Below are positions 27,864 through 37,611 of a stretch of 64,000 bases of DNA, piece after piece; positions within the stretch are counted from its first letter, which is position 1; every line of letters begins with the position of its first letter. This DNA comes from Shewanella oneidensis MR-1 (GTDB taxonomy: Bacteria > Pseudomonadota > Gammaproteobacteria > Enterobacterales > Shewanellaceae), in NCBI RefSeq assembly GCF_000146165.2, contig NC_004347.2, positions 868,001 through 932,000 of the forward strand, in the 5' to 3' direction. The notes beneath the pieces were generated by a model, which saw nothing but the letters and a program-made list of their open reading frames with translations, searched no databases and was not told where the DNA came from. The position numbers were made by a program, and so were the translations under genes.

Positions 27864-30371
27864 ATGTCGATAAAACTCTCACCGTTGGCGTTAGCAATTA
27901 CAGGAGCTATGACGTTGTCAGCCGTACCGGCTATGGCAAAAGATGCCCCTGTCTATGAAAAAGATGCCATTCTCGTGGTGTATAAAGACAATGCAACTAA
28001 AGCAGAGCGCTCGGCGGCTCAGCGTTTAATTCGTGGAACATTAACCGATGTCAATGCCGATGGTGTCGACGATAAATTTCCGCATTTACTTAACGGCAAG
28101 CTGGCCCGTTTAGCATTGCGTAAAGGCGCCAATATTGAAGATGCCATTAAGGTGATCAGCCGTCATCCTGCGGTGAAATACGCTGAGCCTAACTATATTA
28201 TCAAAGCGATAGGTACACCTGATGACCCAAGTTTTGCCAGCCTATGGGGAATGAATAACACTGGCCAAAGCGGTGGCACTGCCGATGCGGATATCGATGC
28301 ACCTGAAGCTTGGGAAATCACCACAGGTAGCTCTGATGTGGTGATTGGCGTTATCGATACCGGTGTGGATTACAACCATCCCGATTTGCAAGCCAATATG
28401 TGGGTCAATGCGGGCGAAATTGCGGGCAATGGCATCGATGATGACGCAAACGGTGTTATCGACGATATTCATGGTTACAGTGCCGTGAATAATAACGGAA
28501 ATCCAATGGACGGAAACGGCCACGGTACCCATGTTTCTGGCACGATTGGCGCTAAAGGTAATAACGGTGTCGGTGTAGTAGGCGTTAACTGGGACGTTAA
28601 AATTGCCGGATGTCAGTTCCTCGATACTGACGGTTATGGCTCTACCGCGGGCGCTATTGCGTGTATCGATTATTTCACCAACCTTAAGGTTAATCATGGG
28701 GTTGATATTAAAGCGACCAACAACTCTTGGGGCGGTGGCGGCTTTAGTCAAGCATTAAAAGATGCAATTGAAGCGGGTGGTGAAGCAGGGATTTTATTTG
28801 TTGCCGCAGCAGGAAACGATGCCGTCGATAATGATGCGAGCCCACACTATCCTTCAAGCTATAACTCTGATGTGGTGTTCTCCATTGCCAGTACAACTCG
28901 CAATGACCGTATGTCAGACTTCTCACAATGGGGTTTAACCAGTGTTGATATGGGCGCGCCAGGCTCGGCGATTTTATCAACTGTCCGTGGCGGTGGTTAC
29001 GCGACTTACTCTGGTACCTCGATGGCAACTCCCCACGTGACGGGCGCCGCCGCTCTCGTTTGGGCATTAAACCCTGACTTAACACCTGTTGAAATGAAAG
29101 AACTACTGATGGCCTCAGGTGATGCGAATGCGGATTTAACCGGTAAAACGGTTGCGGGTACTCGCCTCAATGTGGCTAATGCGCTGGAGCAGGCAAACCC
29201 ATCACCTAGCTATAAGTTCACCGTATCACCGGCTTCACAATCTGTCGAAGCAGGCAGCGCTGCAAGCTATAACTTCAGTGTTGGCAGTGTGGCAGGTTGG
29301 GATGGTGATGTCGCATTGACTGTCAGCGTGTCACCTGCACTTGAAGGGGTTTCATTATCAAGTTCAACCGTTTCTGCGGGTGGTTCATTTACCTTAAACG
29401 TGGCGACAACCGCGCAAACGGTTTGGGGTGATTACAGCATTACGGTGACGGGCAATGATGGTGCGATTGAAAAGTCTAAAGTCGTGTCGCTTAATGTCTT
29501 CCCACAAGGATTAAACGACTTTACCTATGGTAATGAGAACTCTGTAGCCATTCCGGATAACAACCCTAATGGCGTTATTAGCACAATAGAAGTCGCCGAC
29601 GATGTACAGATTTTTGGTGTGCTCGCTGACGTGAATATCAGTCACACTTGGATTGGTGACTTACGCGTTGTGCTAACCTCACCAGCGGGTACTCAAGTGG
29701 TGTTACATAACCGCGATGGTGGCAGTGCTGATAATATCGTTAAGAGCTGGGATCTAAGCGCATTCGATGGTGAAAATGTACGTGGTACTTGGTCATTATC
29801 TGTCGATGACAATGTGGGTTCAGATACCGGAACGCTTAATAACTGGGGCTTAGTCATCAGCGGCTTAGGTGAGGCTTCCCCAGCTGCGCCTGTTGCAGGT
29901 TTTGAGTTTGCCGTTGAAGGATTAGGCGTAGCCTTCACCAACACCAGTACAGATGCAAATGATGATATCGTCAGTTACAGCTGGGACTTTGGTGATGGTA
30001 CAAACTCTACTGAGATGAACCCAAGCCATGTTTATACCTCTGCGGGTACTTATACTGTGTCTTTGACTGTGACCGATTCAATGGATCACAGCAACACTGT
30101 GACGATGCCTGTACAAGTCTATGAGCATAATATTAATGCTGCTGTTAGCCGCGCATTAGTATCGCGCCGTGGCAGTGCAATGGTAGATCTCACTTGGGAT
30201 AGTGCTTTAGGTGAAAACGTTGCCCTTTACCGGAATGGTGAGTTGGTGGTAACGACTGAGAACGATGGTAGCTATCGTGATCGCTTTACGACCACCGCCT
30301 CAAGTGTGACTTATCAAGTGTGTGAAACGACAGGAACATTATGTTCTGCGCCAGTTGTCGCGCAGTTCTAA
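27864..30371 (+). CDS. Secreted subtilisin-like serine protease with P domain and PKD domain
   Basis: This is an 835-residue secreted S8 peptidase. A signal peptide is visible (LALAITGAMTLSAVPAMA), followed by an I9-like propeptide to about residue 110. The catalytic triad is visible: Asp in VIDTGVDYNHPDL, His in GHGTHVSGTIGA, Ser in GTSMATPHVTGAA. Next come a beta-rich spacer (SPASQSVEAG), a proprotein convertase P domain (ISHTWIGDLRVVLTSP), a PKD domain (SYSWDFGDGTNS) and a short terminal fibronectin-like piece. The frame opens at 27819, but the ATG at 27864 has AGGAAG before it and starts the signal peptide. It is divergent from the curlins, so it could process or release extracellular matrix. 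Confidence 0.92.
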   Translation: MSIKLSPLALAITGAMTLSAVPAMAKDAPVYEKDAILVVYKDNATKAERSAAQRLIRGTLTDVNADGVDDKFPHLLNGKLARLALRKGANIEDAIKVISRHPAVKYAEPNYIIKAIGTPDDPSFASLWGMNNTGQSGGTADADIDAPEAWEITTGSSDVVIGVIDTGVDYNHPDLQANMWVNAGEIAGNGIDDDANGVIDDIHGYSAVNNNGNPMDGNGHGTHVSGTIGAKGNNGVGVVGVNWDVKIAGCQFLDTDGYGSTAGAIACIDYFTNLKVNHGVDIKATNNSWGGGGFSQALKDAIEAGGEAGILFVAAAGNDAVDNDASPHYPSSYNSDVVFSIASTTRNDRMSDFSQWGLTSVDMGAPGSAILSTVRGGGYATYSGTSMATPHVTGAAALVWALNPDLTPVEMKELLMASGDANADLTGKTVAGTRLNVANALEQANPSPSYKFTVSPASQSVEAGSAASYNFSVGSVAGWDGDVALTVSVSPALEGVSLSSSTVSAGGSFTLNVATTAQTVWGDYSITVTGNDGAIEKSKVVSLNVFPQGLNDFTYGNENSVAIPDNNPNGVISTIEVADDVQIFGVLADVNISHTWIGDLRVVLTSPAGTQVVLHNRDGGSADNIVKSWDLSAFDGENVRGTWSLSVDDNVGSDTGTLNNWGLVISGLGEASPAAPVAGFEFAVEGLGVAFTNTSTDANDDIVSYSWDFGDGTNSTEMNPSHVYTSAGTYTVSLTVTDSMDHSNTVTMPVQVYEHNINAAVSRALVSRRGSAMVDLTWDSALGENVALYRNGELVVTTENDGSYRDRFTTTASSVTYQVCETTGTLCSAPVVAQF

Positions 30372-30388
30372 TGGATGGATAAAATAAC

Positions 30389-30414
30389 AAGGCGACCTTA
30401 GGGTCGCCTTTTGT
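30389..30414. terminator. Intrinsic terminator after subtilase gene
   Basis: AAGGCGACC pairs with GGTCGCCTT across a four-base loop, followed by TTGTTT. It lies just after the protease stop and before the convergent small gene. Confidence 0.8.
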
Positions 30415-30428
30415 TTATGGTCGTTATG

Positions 30429-30950
30429 TTAATGTTTATCTGATAATTTCTTCGGCTGAGTTTCGGCGCCAATTTGCGTTTTTCGTTCGGATAATTGCTG
30501 CATGAGTTGCCGATTGATCGAGGTAAGCTCATCGAAATGAGCATTAATTTTATTTACTTGGCTTAAGTAGTCAGGATCTGTTTTCTCTTTATTTTGCCAA
30601 TATCGTTGACGTTCGAGTTTTTGTAATTCACTTGCCCTTAGGATATCAAAATAGCTATTTTCTTGTTTTAAACGATAGAGCTCACCGTCGAGTAATTGCA
30701 GCAATTTATCCTTGGATAAAGTCTGGCTATTTAGCAAGGCATGCAGCGGGTCGACTTTGTCTTCACGTTTATCGGAATCAATTTCAGTCGTTATCCCTAA
30801 CTGATATTCAATTTTATGTTGACTATATTCCTGTGGGCAAGCGGTTTGGCTAAAGACGACTTTATCGTCTTTACGACATTTATAGACGGTATTTGCGAGC
30901 GCTGCAGTGGGCAGGGTTACGCAAATAAGGGTCACTATGAGTCTTGCCAT
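30429..30950 (-). CDS. Secreted DUF4124-containing protein
   Basis: This is a 173-residue exported protein. A signal peptide (MARLIVTLICVTLPTAALA) precedes a DUF4124 unit (NTVYKCRKDDKVVFSQTACP) with its pair of cysteines, common in gammaproteobacterial periplasmic proteins of unknown role. The remainder is charged and helical, rich in Gln, Lys and Glu, and probably coiled coil (about residues 75-160). It is convergent with the subtilase gene. Confidence 0.75.
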   Translation of the reverse strand: MARLIVTLICVTLPTAALANTVYKCRKDDKVVFSQTACPQEYSQHKIEYQLGITTEIDSDKREDKVDPLHALLNSQTLSKDKLLQLLDGELYRLKQENSYFDILRASELQKLERQRYWQNKEKTDPDYLSQVNKINAHFDELTSINRQLMQQLSERKTQIGAETQPKKLSDKH

Positions 30951-31204
30951 TCGACGACAAATCCTTTGTATACGCGATGAATGAAGTTATCACTATGGGT
31001 ACTAAGCCAGAGTAAAATGGAGTTGTTTTCTCCCCATTTAAACTCTAGCAGGTATCAATCCGTGTGCTATAAACATATGTTACTTAAGGTTAACATTTGT
31101 GAATACTATGACGTAAGTTAAAGAATAAAACCAGTTTTTTGACAATGGAAATTTTTTGACGCTCAGCTAGACGCCCCAAAATACGAGTAGTGCAGAGGTA
31201 ATAA

Positions 31205-31226
31205 AAAAGGAGCCTAAGCTCCTTTT
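31205..31226 (-). terminator. Intrinsic terminator after panC
   Basis: AAAAGGAGC pairs with GCTCCTTTT with a four-base loop. Read leftward it is followed by a run of T. It closes the panB-panC transcript. Confidence 0.85.
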
Positions 31227-31246
31227 CTCAAATCTTAAATTGATGC

Positions 31247-32092
31247 TTAACGATCAAAGCGCAGATTATCAATAAGCCGCGCTTTACCAAGGTAAGCTGC
31301 GGCTAAAATTACTAGGGCTTTATCCTGGGTTTCAGCCTTCGCTAAGGTATCAGCATGGCGAACTTCTAAGTAATCAGGGGTAAAGCCGGCAGCGGTTAAG
31401 CTCGCTTTGGCTTCCTCGGTGACTTGTTCGATGCTGATGCCTTGCTTTATCCCTTGCGCCATGGCATCAATGGCTTTTTTCAGTGCGGGCGCAGCGGCTT
31501 TTTCTTGCGCAGTAAGGTAGCCATTACGTGAACTCATGGCTAAACCTGAGGCTTCGCGAATAGTGTCAATACCGATAATTTCAATGGGTAAAGATAAGTC
31601 TTCAACCATAGTGCGGATCACTAACAGTTGTTGATAATCCTTATTACCAAAGAACGCAATATCCGGTTGCACTATGTTGAACAGTTTACAGACAATCGTC
31701 GCGACGCCACGGAAGTGACCTGGACGACTGGCGCCGCAGAGCACATCGGAGATCCCTGGTACTTCTACATAGGTTTGCTGTGCTAACCCTTTGGGATAAA
31801 TAATCGCTGGGGTTGGTGTAAACAACAGCTCTGCTCCCGCTGCAGTTAACGCTTGGCTATCGGCCTCTAAGGTGCGCGGGTAGGCATCGAGATCTTCATT
31901 TTGCCCAAATTGCATGGGATTAACGAAGATAGATGCGACCACATGATCGCACTTCTTAGCCGCTTCTTTCACTAAGGTGATATGTCCCTGATGGAGATTA
32001 CCCATGGTTGGCACAAAGGCGACAGTTTCGCCCTTGGCACGCCATGCTCGCACTTGAGTACGAATATCATCGATATGGGCGCTAGTGATCAT
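31247..32092 (-). CDS. panC: Pantothenate synthetase
   Basis: PanC joins pantoate and beta-alanine with ATP to form pantothenate, the last step of the pathway. The 281-residue length is standard. The HIGH-like motif is in [15 protein letters not shown] near residues 26-40, and the sequence [20 protein letters not shown] holds other nucleotide-site residues. SSRNGYL near residue 185 is the KMSKS-type counterpart. It follows panB by 76 bases, with the two enzymes in the usual operon. Confidence 0.96.
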   Translation of the reverse strand: MITSAHIDDIRTQVRAWRAKGETVAFVPTMGNLHQGHITLVKEAAKKCDHVVASIFVNPMQFGQNEDLDAYPRTLEADSQALTAAGAELLFTPTPAIIYPKGLAQQTYVEVPGISDVLCGASRPGHFRGVATIVCKLFNIVQPDIAFFGNKDYQQLLVIRTMVEDLSLPIEIIGIDTIREASGLAMSSRNGYLTAQEKAAAPALKKAIDAMAQGIKQGISIEQVTEEAKASLTAAGFTPDYLEVRHADTLAKAETQDKALVILAAAYLGKARLIDNLRFDR

Positions 32093-32168
32093 TAACTCTT
32101 ACCTTGCTAAAACCTAAAATGAGTTGGATGTGTATCGGCACAATCAAATGAATGTGTGCTCTGTACTC

Positions 32169-32963
32169 TTAGTTAAACGTGTGCTCCGCACTGGGGAAGC
32201 TGCCGTTGGCGACTTCTTCAATATACGCCCGCACGGCAGAACGGATCTCGCCAGTTTGTTTTAGGTAGTTTTTCGAAAAACGTGGAATATAACCACTGGA
32301 GATACCTAATACATCGTGCATGACCAGAATTTGGCCGTCGGTGGTAGCGCCTGCACCAATGCCGATAACGGGAATAGTTAAGGCTTGAGTAATTGCGGTG
32401 GCAAGTGATGCGGGAATACATTCAACCACTAATAACTGCGCGCCTGCCGCTTCTAACGCTTTAGCTTCATCGATAATGCGCTGGGCATTTTCAGCGTCGC
32501 GGCCCTGCACTTTAAAACCACCAAAAACGTTTACTGATTGTGGTGTTAGGCCCAAGTGAGCACAAACAGGAATGCCACGTTCAGTCAATTTGGTGACTGT
32601 TTCCAATAACCAGTGGCCACCTTCAAGTTTGACCATATTGGCACCCGCTTGCATGAGCGTGGTGGCATTTTCCATTGCCTGTTCTGGCGTGGCATAACTC
32701 ATAAATGGCATATCAGCGATCAGCAGTGAGCGCTCAATACCGCGACGCACGCAACGGGTGTGATAGGCAATATCGGCGGTGGTGACGGGCAGGGTATCAT
32801 CGTGGCCTTGGAGAACCATTCCCAAAGAATCGCCGACCAGTAGCACATCGATGCCTTCGCCGTCGAACGCGCTGGCAAAGCTGGCATCATAGGCTGTCAG
32901 AGCGGTGAATTTTCTACCTTCCTGTTTGTATTTCAACAGGGTTGAGCTAGTAACTTTAGACAT
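32169..32963 (-). CDS. panB: 3-methyl-2-oxobutanoate hydroxymethyltransferase
   Basis: PanB transfers a hydroxymethyl group from methylene-tetrahydrofolate to ketoisovalerate, giving ketopantoate. The 264-residue chain shows [19 protein letters not shown], the Mg2+ and substrate region, then VKLEGG and the [12 protein letters not shown] segment. A TTG start at 32978 is possible in frame, but [13 protein letters not shown] is the family N-terminus, so I use the ATG at 32963. It lies between folK and panC on the same strand, linking folate and pantothenate synthesis. Confidence 0.95.
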   Translation of the reverse strand: MSKVTSSTLLKYKQEGRKFTALTAYDASFASAFDGEGIDVLLVGDSLGMVLQGHDDTLPVTTADIAYHTRCVRRGIERSLLIADMPFMSYATPEQAMENATTLMQAGANMVKLEGGHWLLETVTKLTERGIPVCAHLGLTPQSVNVFGGFKVQGRDAENAQRIIDEAKALEAAGAQLLVVECIPASLATAITQALTIPVIGIGAGATTDGQILVMHDVLGISSGYIPRFSKNYLKQTGEIRSAVRAYIEEVANGSFPSAEHTFN

Positions 32964-33019
32964 ATGGGAGATCTTCAAACCAAATGGAAGTGGTGTTATA
33001 AGCTAACTGAGGGCTGACT

Positions 33020-33508
33020 TCAATGATCATTGCCCAGTAGTTGTAACTCGGCCAAGAATTTTTCACTGATGAGGCTTTGTAGCGGTGTTTTACAGGGTAA
33101 AACCAGATCGGGAGCAATAGCGGCTAAAGGCACCAGTACAAAGCTACGTTCTTTCATGCCATAGTGCGGTACTTTGAGTCTGGGCTCATCGATGATGGCA
33201 TCACCATATAAGAGTAAGTCGAGATCTAAGGTTCTAGGTCCCCAACGTTCTTTGCGCACACGGCCTTGGGTATTTTCGATGTGTTGCAGTGCATCTAACA
33301 AGGCGAGTGGGGTAAGCTTGGTCTCAAAACTTGCCACGGCATTAATATAGTCGGGTTGCACTACCTCTCCCATCGGCGTTGAGTGATAGTAGGGCGAAAC
33401 CTTAAGGCTTTGATTTTCAGCCAAGCTGGACAAGGCCATCAAGGCATTGTCCAACTGTGCTTTGGGATCTTCAAGATTCGCCCCTAGGGCGACAAATACT
33501 TGAGTCAT
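33020..33508 (-). CDS. folK: 6-hydroxymethyl-7,8-dihydropterin pyrophosphokinase
   Basis: FolK transfers pyrophosphate to the pterin in folate synthesis. The 162-residue protein has the starting VFVALGANLEDP motif, SPYYHSTPMGEVVQPDYINAV, and the family signature GPRTLDLDLLLYGD near residues 90-103, with the two Asp that bind magnesium. Its ATG shares a base with the pcnB stop codon (TAATG), so the two are coupled, as is common in gammaproteobacteria. Confidence 0.96.
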   Translation of the reverse strand: MTQVFVALGANLEDPKAQLDNALMALSSLAENQSLKVSPYYHSTPMGEVVQPDYINAVASFETKLTPLALLDALQHIENTQGRVRKERWGPRTLDLDLLLYGDAIIDEPRLKVPHYGMKERSFVLVPLAAIAPDLVLPCKTPLQSLISEKFLAELQLLGNDH

Positions 33509-34944
33509 TATTCTTCGGCTTTAGCTTTTGCGCCGCTCGGGCGACGACGACGGCGCTGGGGGGTATTGCGATTACGGTTGCCTGAGGCTTTGTTACCACT
33601 GCGAGCAATGGTTAAACGCTCAGTTTCATCCGCTTCAACAAACTGTTGCCACCAAGCGGCACTCTTGGCCAAATTGCCACCTTCGACTTCACCACGCAGT
33701 AACAGTAAATCGTATGCCGCTCTAAACTTAGGATGCTCTAACAGTTTAAAGGCGCGCGTGCCTTGGCTGCGCTCAAAGCGGAGTTGTAATTGCCAGATAT
33801 CTTTGGCTGGTGTGCTAAAACGGCGCGGAATGCTAATGGTTTGGCATTGCTGCTCCATGACATCACCCATCGCCGCGAAAAAGGCATCGTATAAGGTGAG
33901 GCCACTTTCAACGGCAATATCTTCTGCGCGTTGGCGCAGTGGATACCAGAGGATCGCCGCATAGAAAAACGATGGCGTCACTGGCTTATCTTCATTTACC
34001 CGATCATCAGTGCTCTTCATGATGGCTTGCACCATCTTCATTGCCGGACCTTTTGGCGCCTCTTTTAATAGGGCATCCACCTGAGGAAATAGGGGCGCAA
34101 ACAGTTTATATTCCTGCATCATGTCAAAATTTGCCACGGCTTTGCCAGCGAAGAAGAGTTTGAGCACTTCTTCATACATGCGCGCTGCAGGAATATCTTT
34201 AAGCAGTGGTGCTAGCTGTTTGATCGGTTTAGCAGTCACTTCGTCGATGGTCATGCTGAGCTTAGTGGCAAAACGCACGGCTCTGAGCATACGAACCGGA
34301 TCTTCGCGGTAACGGGTTTCGGGATCGCCAATCAGTCTTAAGGTGCCCGCCTTAAGATCTTCCATACCGCCGCCGTAACTGCGGATAGAGTAATCGCTAA
34401 TATCATAGTAAAGGGCGTTAACGGTGAAATCGCGGCGCTCTGCGTCTTCATCGATTTCTCCGTACACGTTATCCCTGAGCAAACGCCCTTCGGCATTGGC
34501 TTTGGAAATCTTTTCATTACTTTCACCGTGGTGGCCACGGAAAGTTGCAACTTCAATTACATCGCGGCCAAAAACGATATGCGCCAGACGGAATCGACGA
34601 CCGACAACACGGCAATTGCGAAACAGTTTTTTGATTTCTTCCGGCGTCGCATTGGTGACAACGTCGAAGTCTTTCGGTTCGAGTCCGAGGAGTAAATCCC
34701 GTACACCCCCACCCACTAAATAGGCTTGAAAACCGGCTTTATTCAGTCGATATAGTACCTTAAGCGCATTTTCACTAATCTGCTTGCGGGAAATTGAGTG
34801 TGCATCCCGAGGCACTAGCGCCAAGCTTAAGCCGCCGGATGTGAGTTCAGGCGTTTGGGGTTCAATCTGAGCTGGAGTTGGAGCGGTCGTTTTAGGCGCG
34901 TCTTCAAATAGCTGCTTGCAGAATTGGCTGATACGGCGAAAAAT
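33508..34944 (-). CDS. pcnB: Poly(A) polymerase I, apparently starting at AUU
   Basis: PcnB adds poly(A) tails to RNA and starts their decay. Motifs include the nucleotidyltransferase core VGGGVRDLLLGLEPKDFDVVT, the RRFRLAHIVFG segment and a basic C-terminal tail (RNRNTPQRRRRR). The first conventional start in frame (TTG at 34824) would leave a truncated N-terminus. Forty codons further up, an ATT at 34944-34942 has GAGGT (34954-34950) five bases before it and begins F-R-R-I-S-Q-F-C-K, which lines up with the known E. coli PcnB start M-F-T-R-V-A-N-F-C-R, also encoded by AUU. No ATG, GTG or TTG exists between ATT and the upstream stop. I take 478 residues. Confidence 0.85.
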   Translation of the reverse strand: MFRRISQFCKQLFEDAPKTTAPTPAQIEPQTPELTSGGLSLALVPRDAHSISRKQISENALKVLYRLNKAGFQAYLVGGGVRDLLLGLEPKDFDVVTNATPEEIKKLFRNCRVVGRRFRLAHIVFGRDVIEVATFRGHHGESNEKISKANAEGRLLRDNVYGEIDEDAERRDFTVNALYYDISDYSIRSYGGGMEDLKAGTLRLIGDPETRYREDPVRMLRAVRFATKLSMTIDEVTAKPIKQLAPLLKDIPAARMYEEVLKLFFAGKAVANFDMMQEYKLFAPLFPQVDALLKEAPKGPAMKMVQAIMKSTDDRVNEDKPVTPSFFYAAILWYPLRQRAEDIAVESGLTLYDAFFAAMGDVMEQQCQTISIPRRFSTPAKDIWQLQLRFERSQGTRAFKLLEHPKFRAAYDLLLLRGEVEGGNLAKSAAWWQQFVEADETERLTIARSGNKASGNRNRNTPQRRRRRPSGAKAKAEE

Positions 34945-35098
34945 GGGACACCTCGGAATGTATCTGTTACGTGGTTAAAAATCTGGCGGCTATGATATAC
35001 CAATTGCGCTCCGATGGGTATATACCGATTGCTGAGCTATGCCACGACGCTGAGGTTGTAAAAAGTGTCCGTTTTCGCAGGCGCATAGCTCAATTAAG

Positions 35099-36010
35099 TT
35101 AAGCCGTCAGTATGATTTCCCGTTGCTTTGGAACCGCGGTAAGCTCAAATTGTGCCACCGCCTGCGCCAGCATTTGTGCTGCGCTCGTTGGCTCAACAGT
35201 TGATTGGCCTAAAAAAGTCAGGGCCGCATTAAGACTCGCTTGCGGATGCTGCTTATCGATGGCTTGTGCATGGTTCTGTTTTGACAGTTTAAATCCCGGC
35301 GTTAAACAGGCGAGTGGTAAATGCAGCCACTGTGGCGCAGTTAATCCTAAGCTTTGATATAGGCTTAATTGGCGGCAACTGGCTTCAATCAAATCGCAAC
35401 CACGTACCACTTCGCTGATGCCTTGGTGGGCGTCATCCAGTACCACGGCAAGTTGATAGGCATAGAGGCCATCACTGCGTTTGATAATAAAATCTTCAGT
35501 GGCGAAGTCATGATCTACAACCACTTTCCCCATCAGATTATCGGTAAACTCTGCAACTTGAGCGCGATTAACCAGTCGAATCGCACCAGACTGATGCGGC
35601 GTTGCTAATTGATGGCAGCGGCCATCGTAAATTCCACCCATGGCTTGAATTTGTTTGCGGCTGCATTGGCAGAAGTAGGCATCGTCTTGGGCGAGCAATT
35701 GATCTAATTTGGCTTGATAGGCGTCCGTGCGCGCACTTTGATACAGCACGGTATCGTCCCACTCGAAACCATAAGCTTCTAAAGTGCGCAAAATATCATC
35801 GGCGGCACCTTTTACTTCCCTTGGTGGATCAATATCTTCAATGCGTATTAACCACTTACCACCCAATGAGCGCGCCCGCAGATAACTGCCAAGGGCGGCG
35901 ACTAGCGAGCCAAAATGCAATGCCCCCGAAGGCGAAGGTGCAAAACGGCCAACGTAAGGACCTTGTGGTGAAATAGCAGTGGTTAAGGTCGCCATCATAG
36001 AATTTGACAT
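35099..36010 (-). CDS. gluQ: Glutamyl-Q tRNA(Asp) synthetase
   Basis: GluQ charges glutamate onto queuosine in tRNA(Asp). It looks like a shortened glutamyl-tRNA synthetase: the HIGH-type motif is in RFAPSPSGALHFGSLVAAL, RIEDIDPPRE follows, and a KLSKQNHA segment serves as the KMSKS counterpart. There is no anticodon-binding domain. The frame opens much further up (36256), inside dksA; the ATG at 36010 gives 303 residues, close to E. coli GluQ, though a second ATG lies at 35998. The Shine-Dalgarno signal is weak for either. It lies after dksA, the usual order. Confidence 0.88.
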   Translation of the reverse strand: MSNSMMATLTTAISPQGPYVGRFAPSPSGALHFGSLVAALGSYLRARSLGGKWLIRIEDIDPPREVKGAADDILRTLEAYGFEWDDTVLYQSARTDAYQAKLDQLLAQDDAYFCQCSRKQIQAMGGIYDGRCHQLATPHQSGAIRLVNRAQVAEFTDNLMGKVVVDHDFATEDFIIKRSDGLYAYQLAVVLDDAHQGISEVVRGCDLIEASCRQLSLYQSLGLTAPQWLHLPLACLTPGFKLSKQNHAQAIDKQHPQASLNAALTFLGQSTVEPTSAAQMLAQAVAQFELTAVPKQREIILTA

Positions 36011-36100
36011 GGGTGACAAGTTAAAGTGGCTGTATTTTAGAGGGATGTTCAGAAAAAGCGAAGTATTACAGGGAGGATAAACCAGAGCGAATAAACAAGT

Positions 36101-36120
36101 AGGCGGGGAAATCCCCGCCT
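36101..36120 (-). terminator. Intrinsic terminator after dksA
   Basis: AGGCGGGGA and TCCCCGCCT form a 9-bp stem with a two-base loop on paper, so the actual loop must be wider. Read leftward it is followed by ACTTGTTTATT. It separates dksA from gluQ. Confidence 0.7.
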
Positions 36121-36131
36121 GAGATGGCCGA

Positions 36132-36575
36132 TTAACCCGCCATTTGCTTCTCTTTGATCTCTGCAAGCGTTTTACAGTCGATACATTGATCAGCTGTTGG
36201 ACGCGCTTCGAGACGGCGAATGCCGATTTCGATACCGCAAGAATCGCAGAAGCCAAAATCGTCTTCTTCGATTTTTTGTAGGGTCTTTTCGATCTTCTTG
36301 ATCAGTTTACGTTCTCTGTCGCGCGCACGTAATTCGAGACTGAACTCTTCTTCCTGTGCTGCACGGTCTACAGGATCGGGAAAGTTTGCTGCTTCATCCT
36401 GCATGTGACTCAGAGTACGGTCGACCTCTTCACGCAACTGATTGCGCCAAGCTTCAAGAATTGTCTTGAAGTGACCCAGTTGCTTAGCGTTCATATACTC
36501 CTCACCGGGTTTTTCCTGGTAGGGACTTACACCTGCGATAGCGAGTACGCCAAGTTTTTTGGTGCCTTCAGGCAT
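36132..36575 (-). CDS. dksA: RNA polymerase-binding transcription factor DksA
   Basis: DksA binds the secondary channel of RNA polymerase and with ppGpp controls stable RNA and amino-acid promoters. The 147-residue protein has the coiled-coil tip with conserved Asp/Ala ([12 protein letters not shown]) and a C-terminal zinc finger (CDSCG and CIDC, spaced 21 residues), ending KEKQMAG. Length and ends match E. coli DksA. It has its own promoter region upstream (163 bases to the sfsA stop). Confidence 0.97.
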   Translation of the reverse strand: MPEGTKKLGVLAIAGVSPYQEKPGEEYMNAKQLGHFKTILEAWRNQLREEVDRTLSHMQDEAANFPDPVDRAAQEEEFSLELRARDRERKLIKKIEKTLQKIEEDDFGFCDSCGIEIGIRRLEARPTADQCIDCKTLAEIKEKQMAG

Positions 36576-36738
36576 AACGCATCTCCTGTCATCATTTGCG
36601 TTTGTAGGGCGTCCTTAAGAACGGCCGCTATCTATATCAGAATCTTTACAACGAGGCAAATTTTTCATTTCACCTTGGCAGAAATTTTTGACTGCCTTCG
36701 CTAATTGAAATGAAAAAGCATTTTACTGAATCTTAACA

Positions 36739-37443
36739 TCATACTCGGACTGGACACGATTGGGCTAGATGTATCTCACTAGGGGATATTTCACAGCGAT
36801 ACGCTAGTACTTCTACTCCTGATAAAACAGATTTTTTCAATAAGTTAGCGTATTCAGGGTCGATGTGTGCTGCGGGAGCCACACTCATAATGTCAGTATG
36901 TTGCACCACAAATAACAATACCGCTCTATGCCCAAGGCTAGCCATATGCATTAATTCTCGCAGGTGTTTTTGGCCGCGAAGACTCACTGCATCGGGGAAA
37001 TAACCTTGGCCATTTTCCTGCAAAGTACAACTTTTGACTTCTATATAGCAGGCGGTTTTTTGAGCGCACTCTAGCAAGATATCAATACGGCTATTTTCAT
37101 CTCCATACTTCACTTCGCGGCGTAAACTGTCGTAGCCTGTCAGTTCGGTGATGATGCCTTTATTAAGCGCTTCCTCGACCAGGGCGTTGGCATTGCCTGA
37201 GTGAATGCCAATCAGCGCACCTGTTGGGGTCGTCATTAATTCCCACGTGTGGGCATACTTACGTTTAGTATTGCTGGACGTTGAGAACCACAGGGTTTCA
37301 CCCGGGAACAGGCAGTTACGCATTGAGCCTGTATTCGGACAGTGGACGGTGATTTCACTGCCGTCTTCGAGTTGAACATCGGCGAGAAAACGCTTGTAAC
37401 GTTTGAGTAATTTTCCCGGTTTCAGTGCTGGAGTAAAGTGCAT
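36739..37443 (-). CDS. sfsA: SfsA family DNA/RNA-binding nuclease-like protein
   Basis: SfsA is named for sugar fermentation stimulation in E. coli; its biochemical role is unsettled and it resembles a PD-(D/E)XK-type fold. The 234-residue protein has the expected start ([17 protein letters not shown]), [11 protein letters not shown], the [22 protein letters not shown] region, which contains the D-E-x-K arrangement, and [16 protein letters not shown]. It is upstream of dksA on the same strand. Confidence 0.93.
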
Positions 37444-37611
37444 GCTATCCCTGTATCTGGGTGATTCTGGCGCCCAAGACTAACAAATTTCGCAAATGTT
37501 TACATATTTTACCTGAGTAACTTAGGTTGATGGCTTTTAGTCCCTAGCCGCTGGCAGTAAACTGCCGCCAACTGATGTATGTGCAAGAACAAATCAAAAT
37601 AAGGATCCCTC

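Noticed and set aside
28242..28751. 169-codon leftward frame inside the subtilase gene
   Set aside because: Fully antisense to well-supported catalytic-domain codons.
35034..35091. Inverted repeat GAGCTATGC/GCATAGCTC between gluQ and pcnB
   Set aside because: The arms are exact but 40 bases apart, with no T-run or known motif; too weak to call a terminator or operator.
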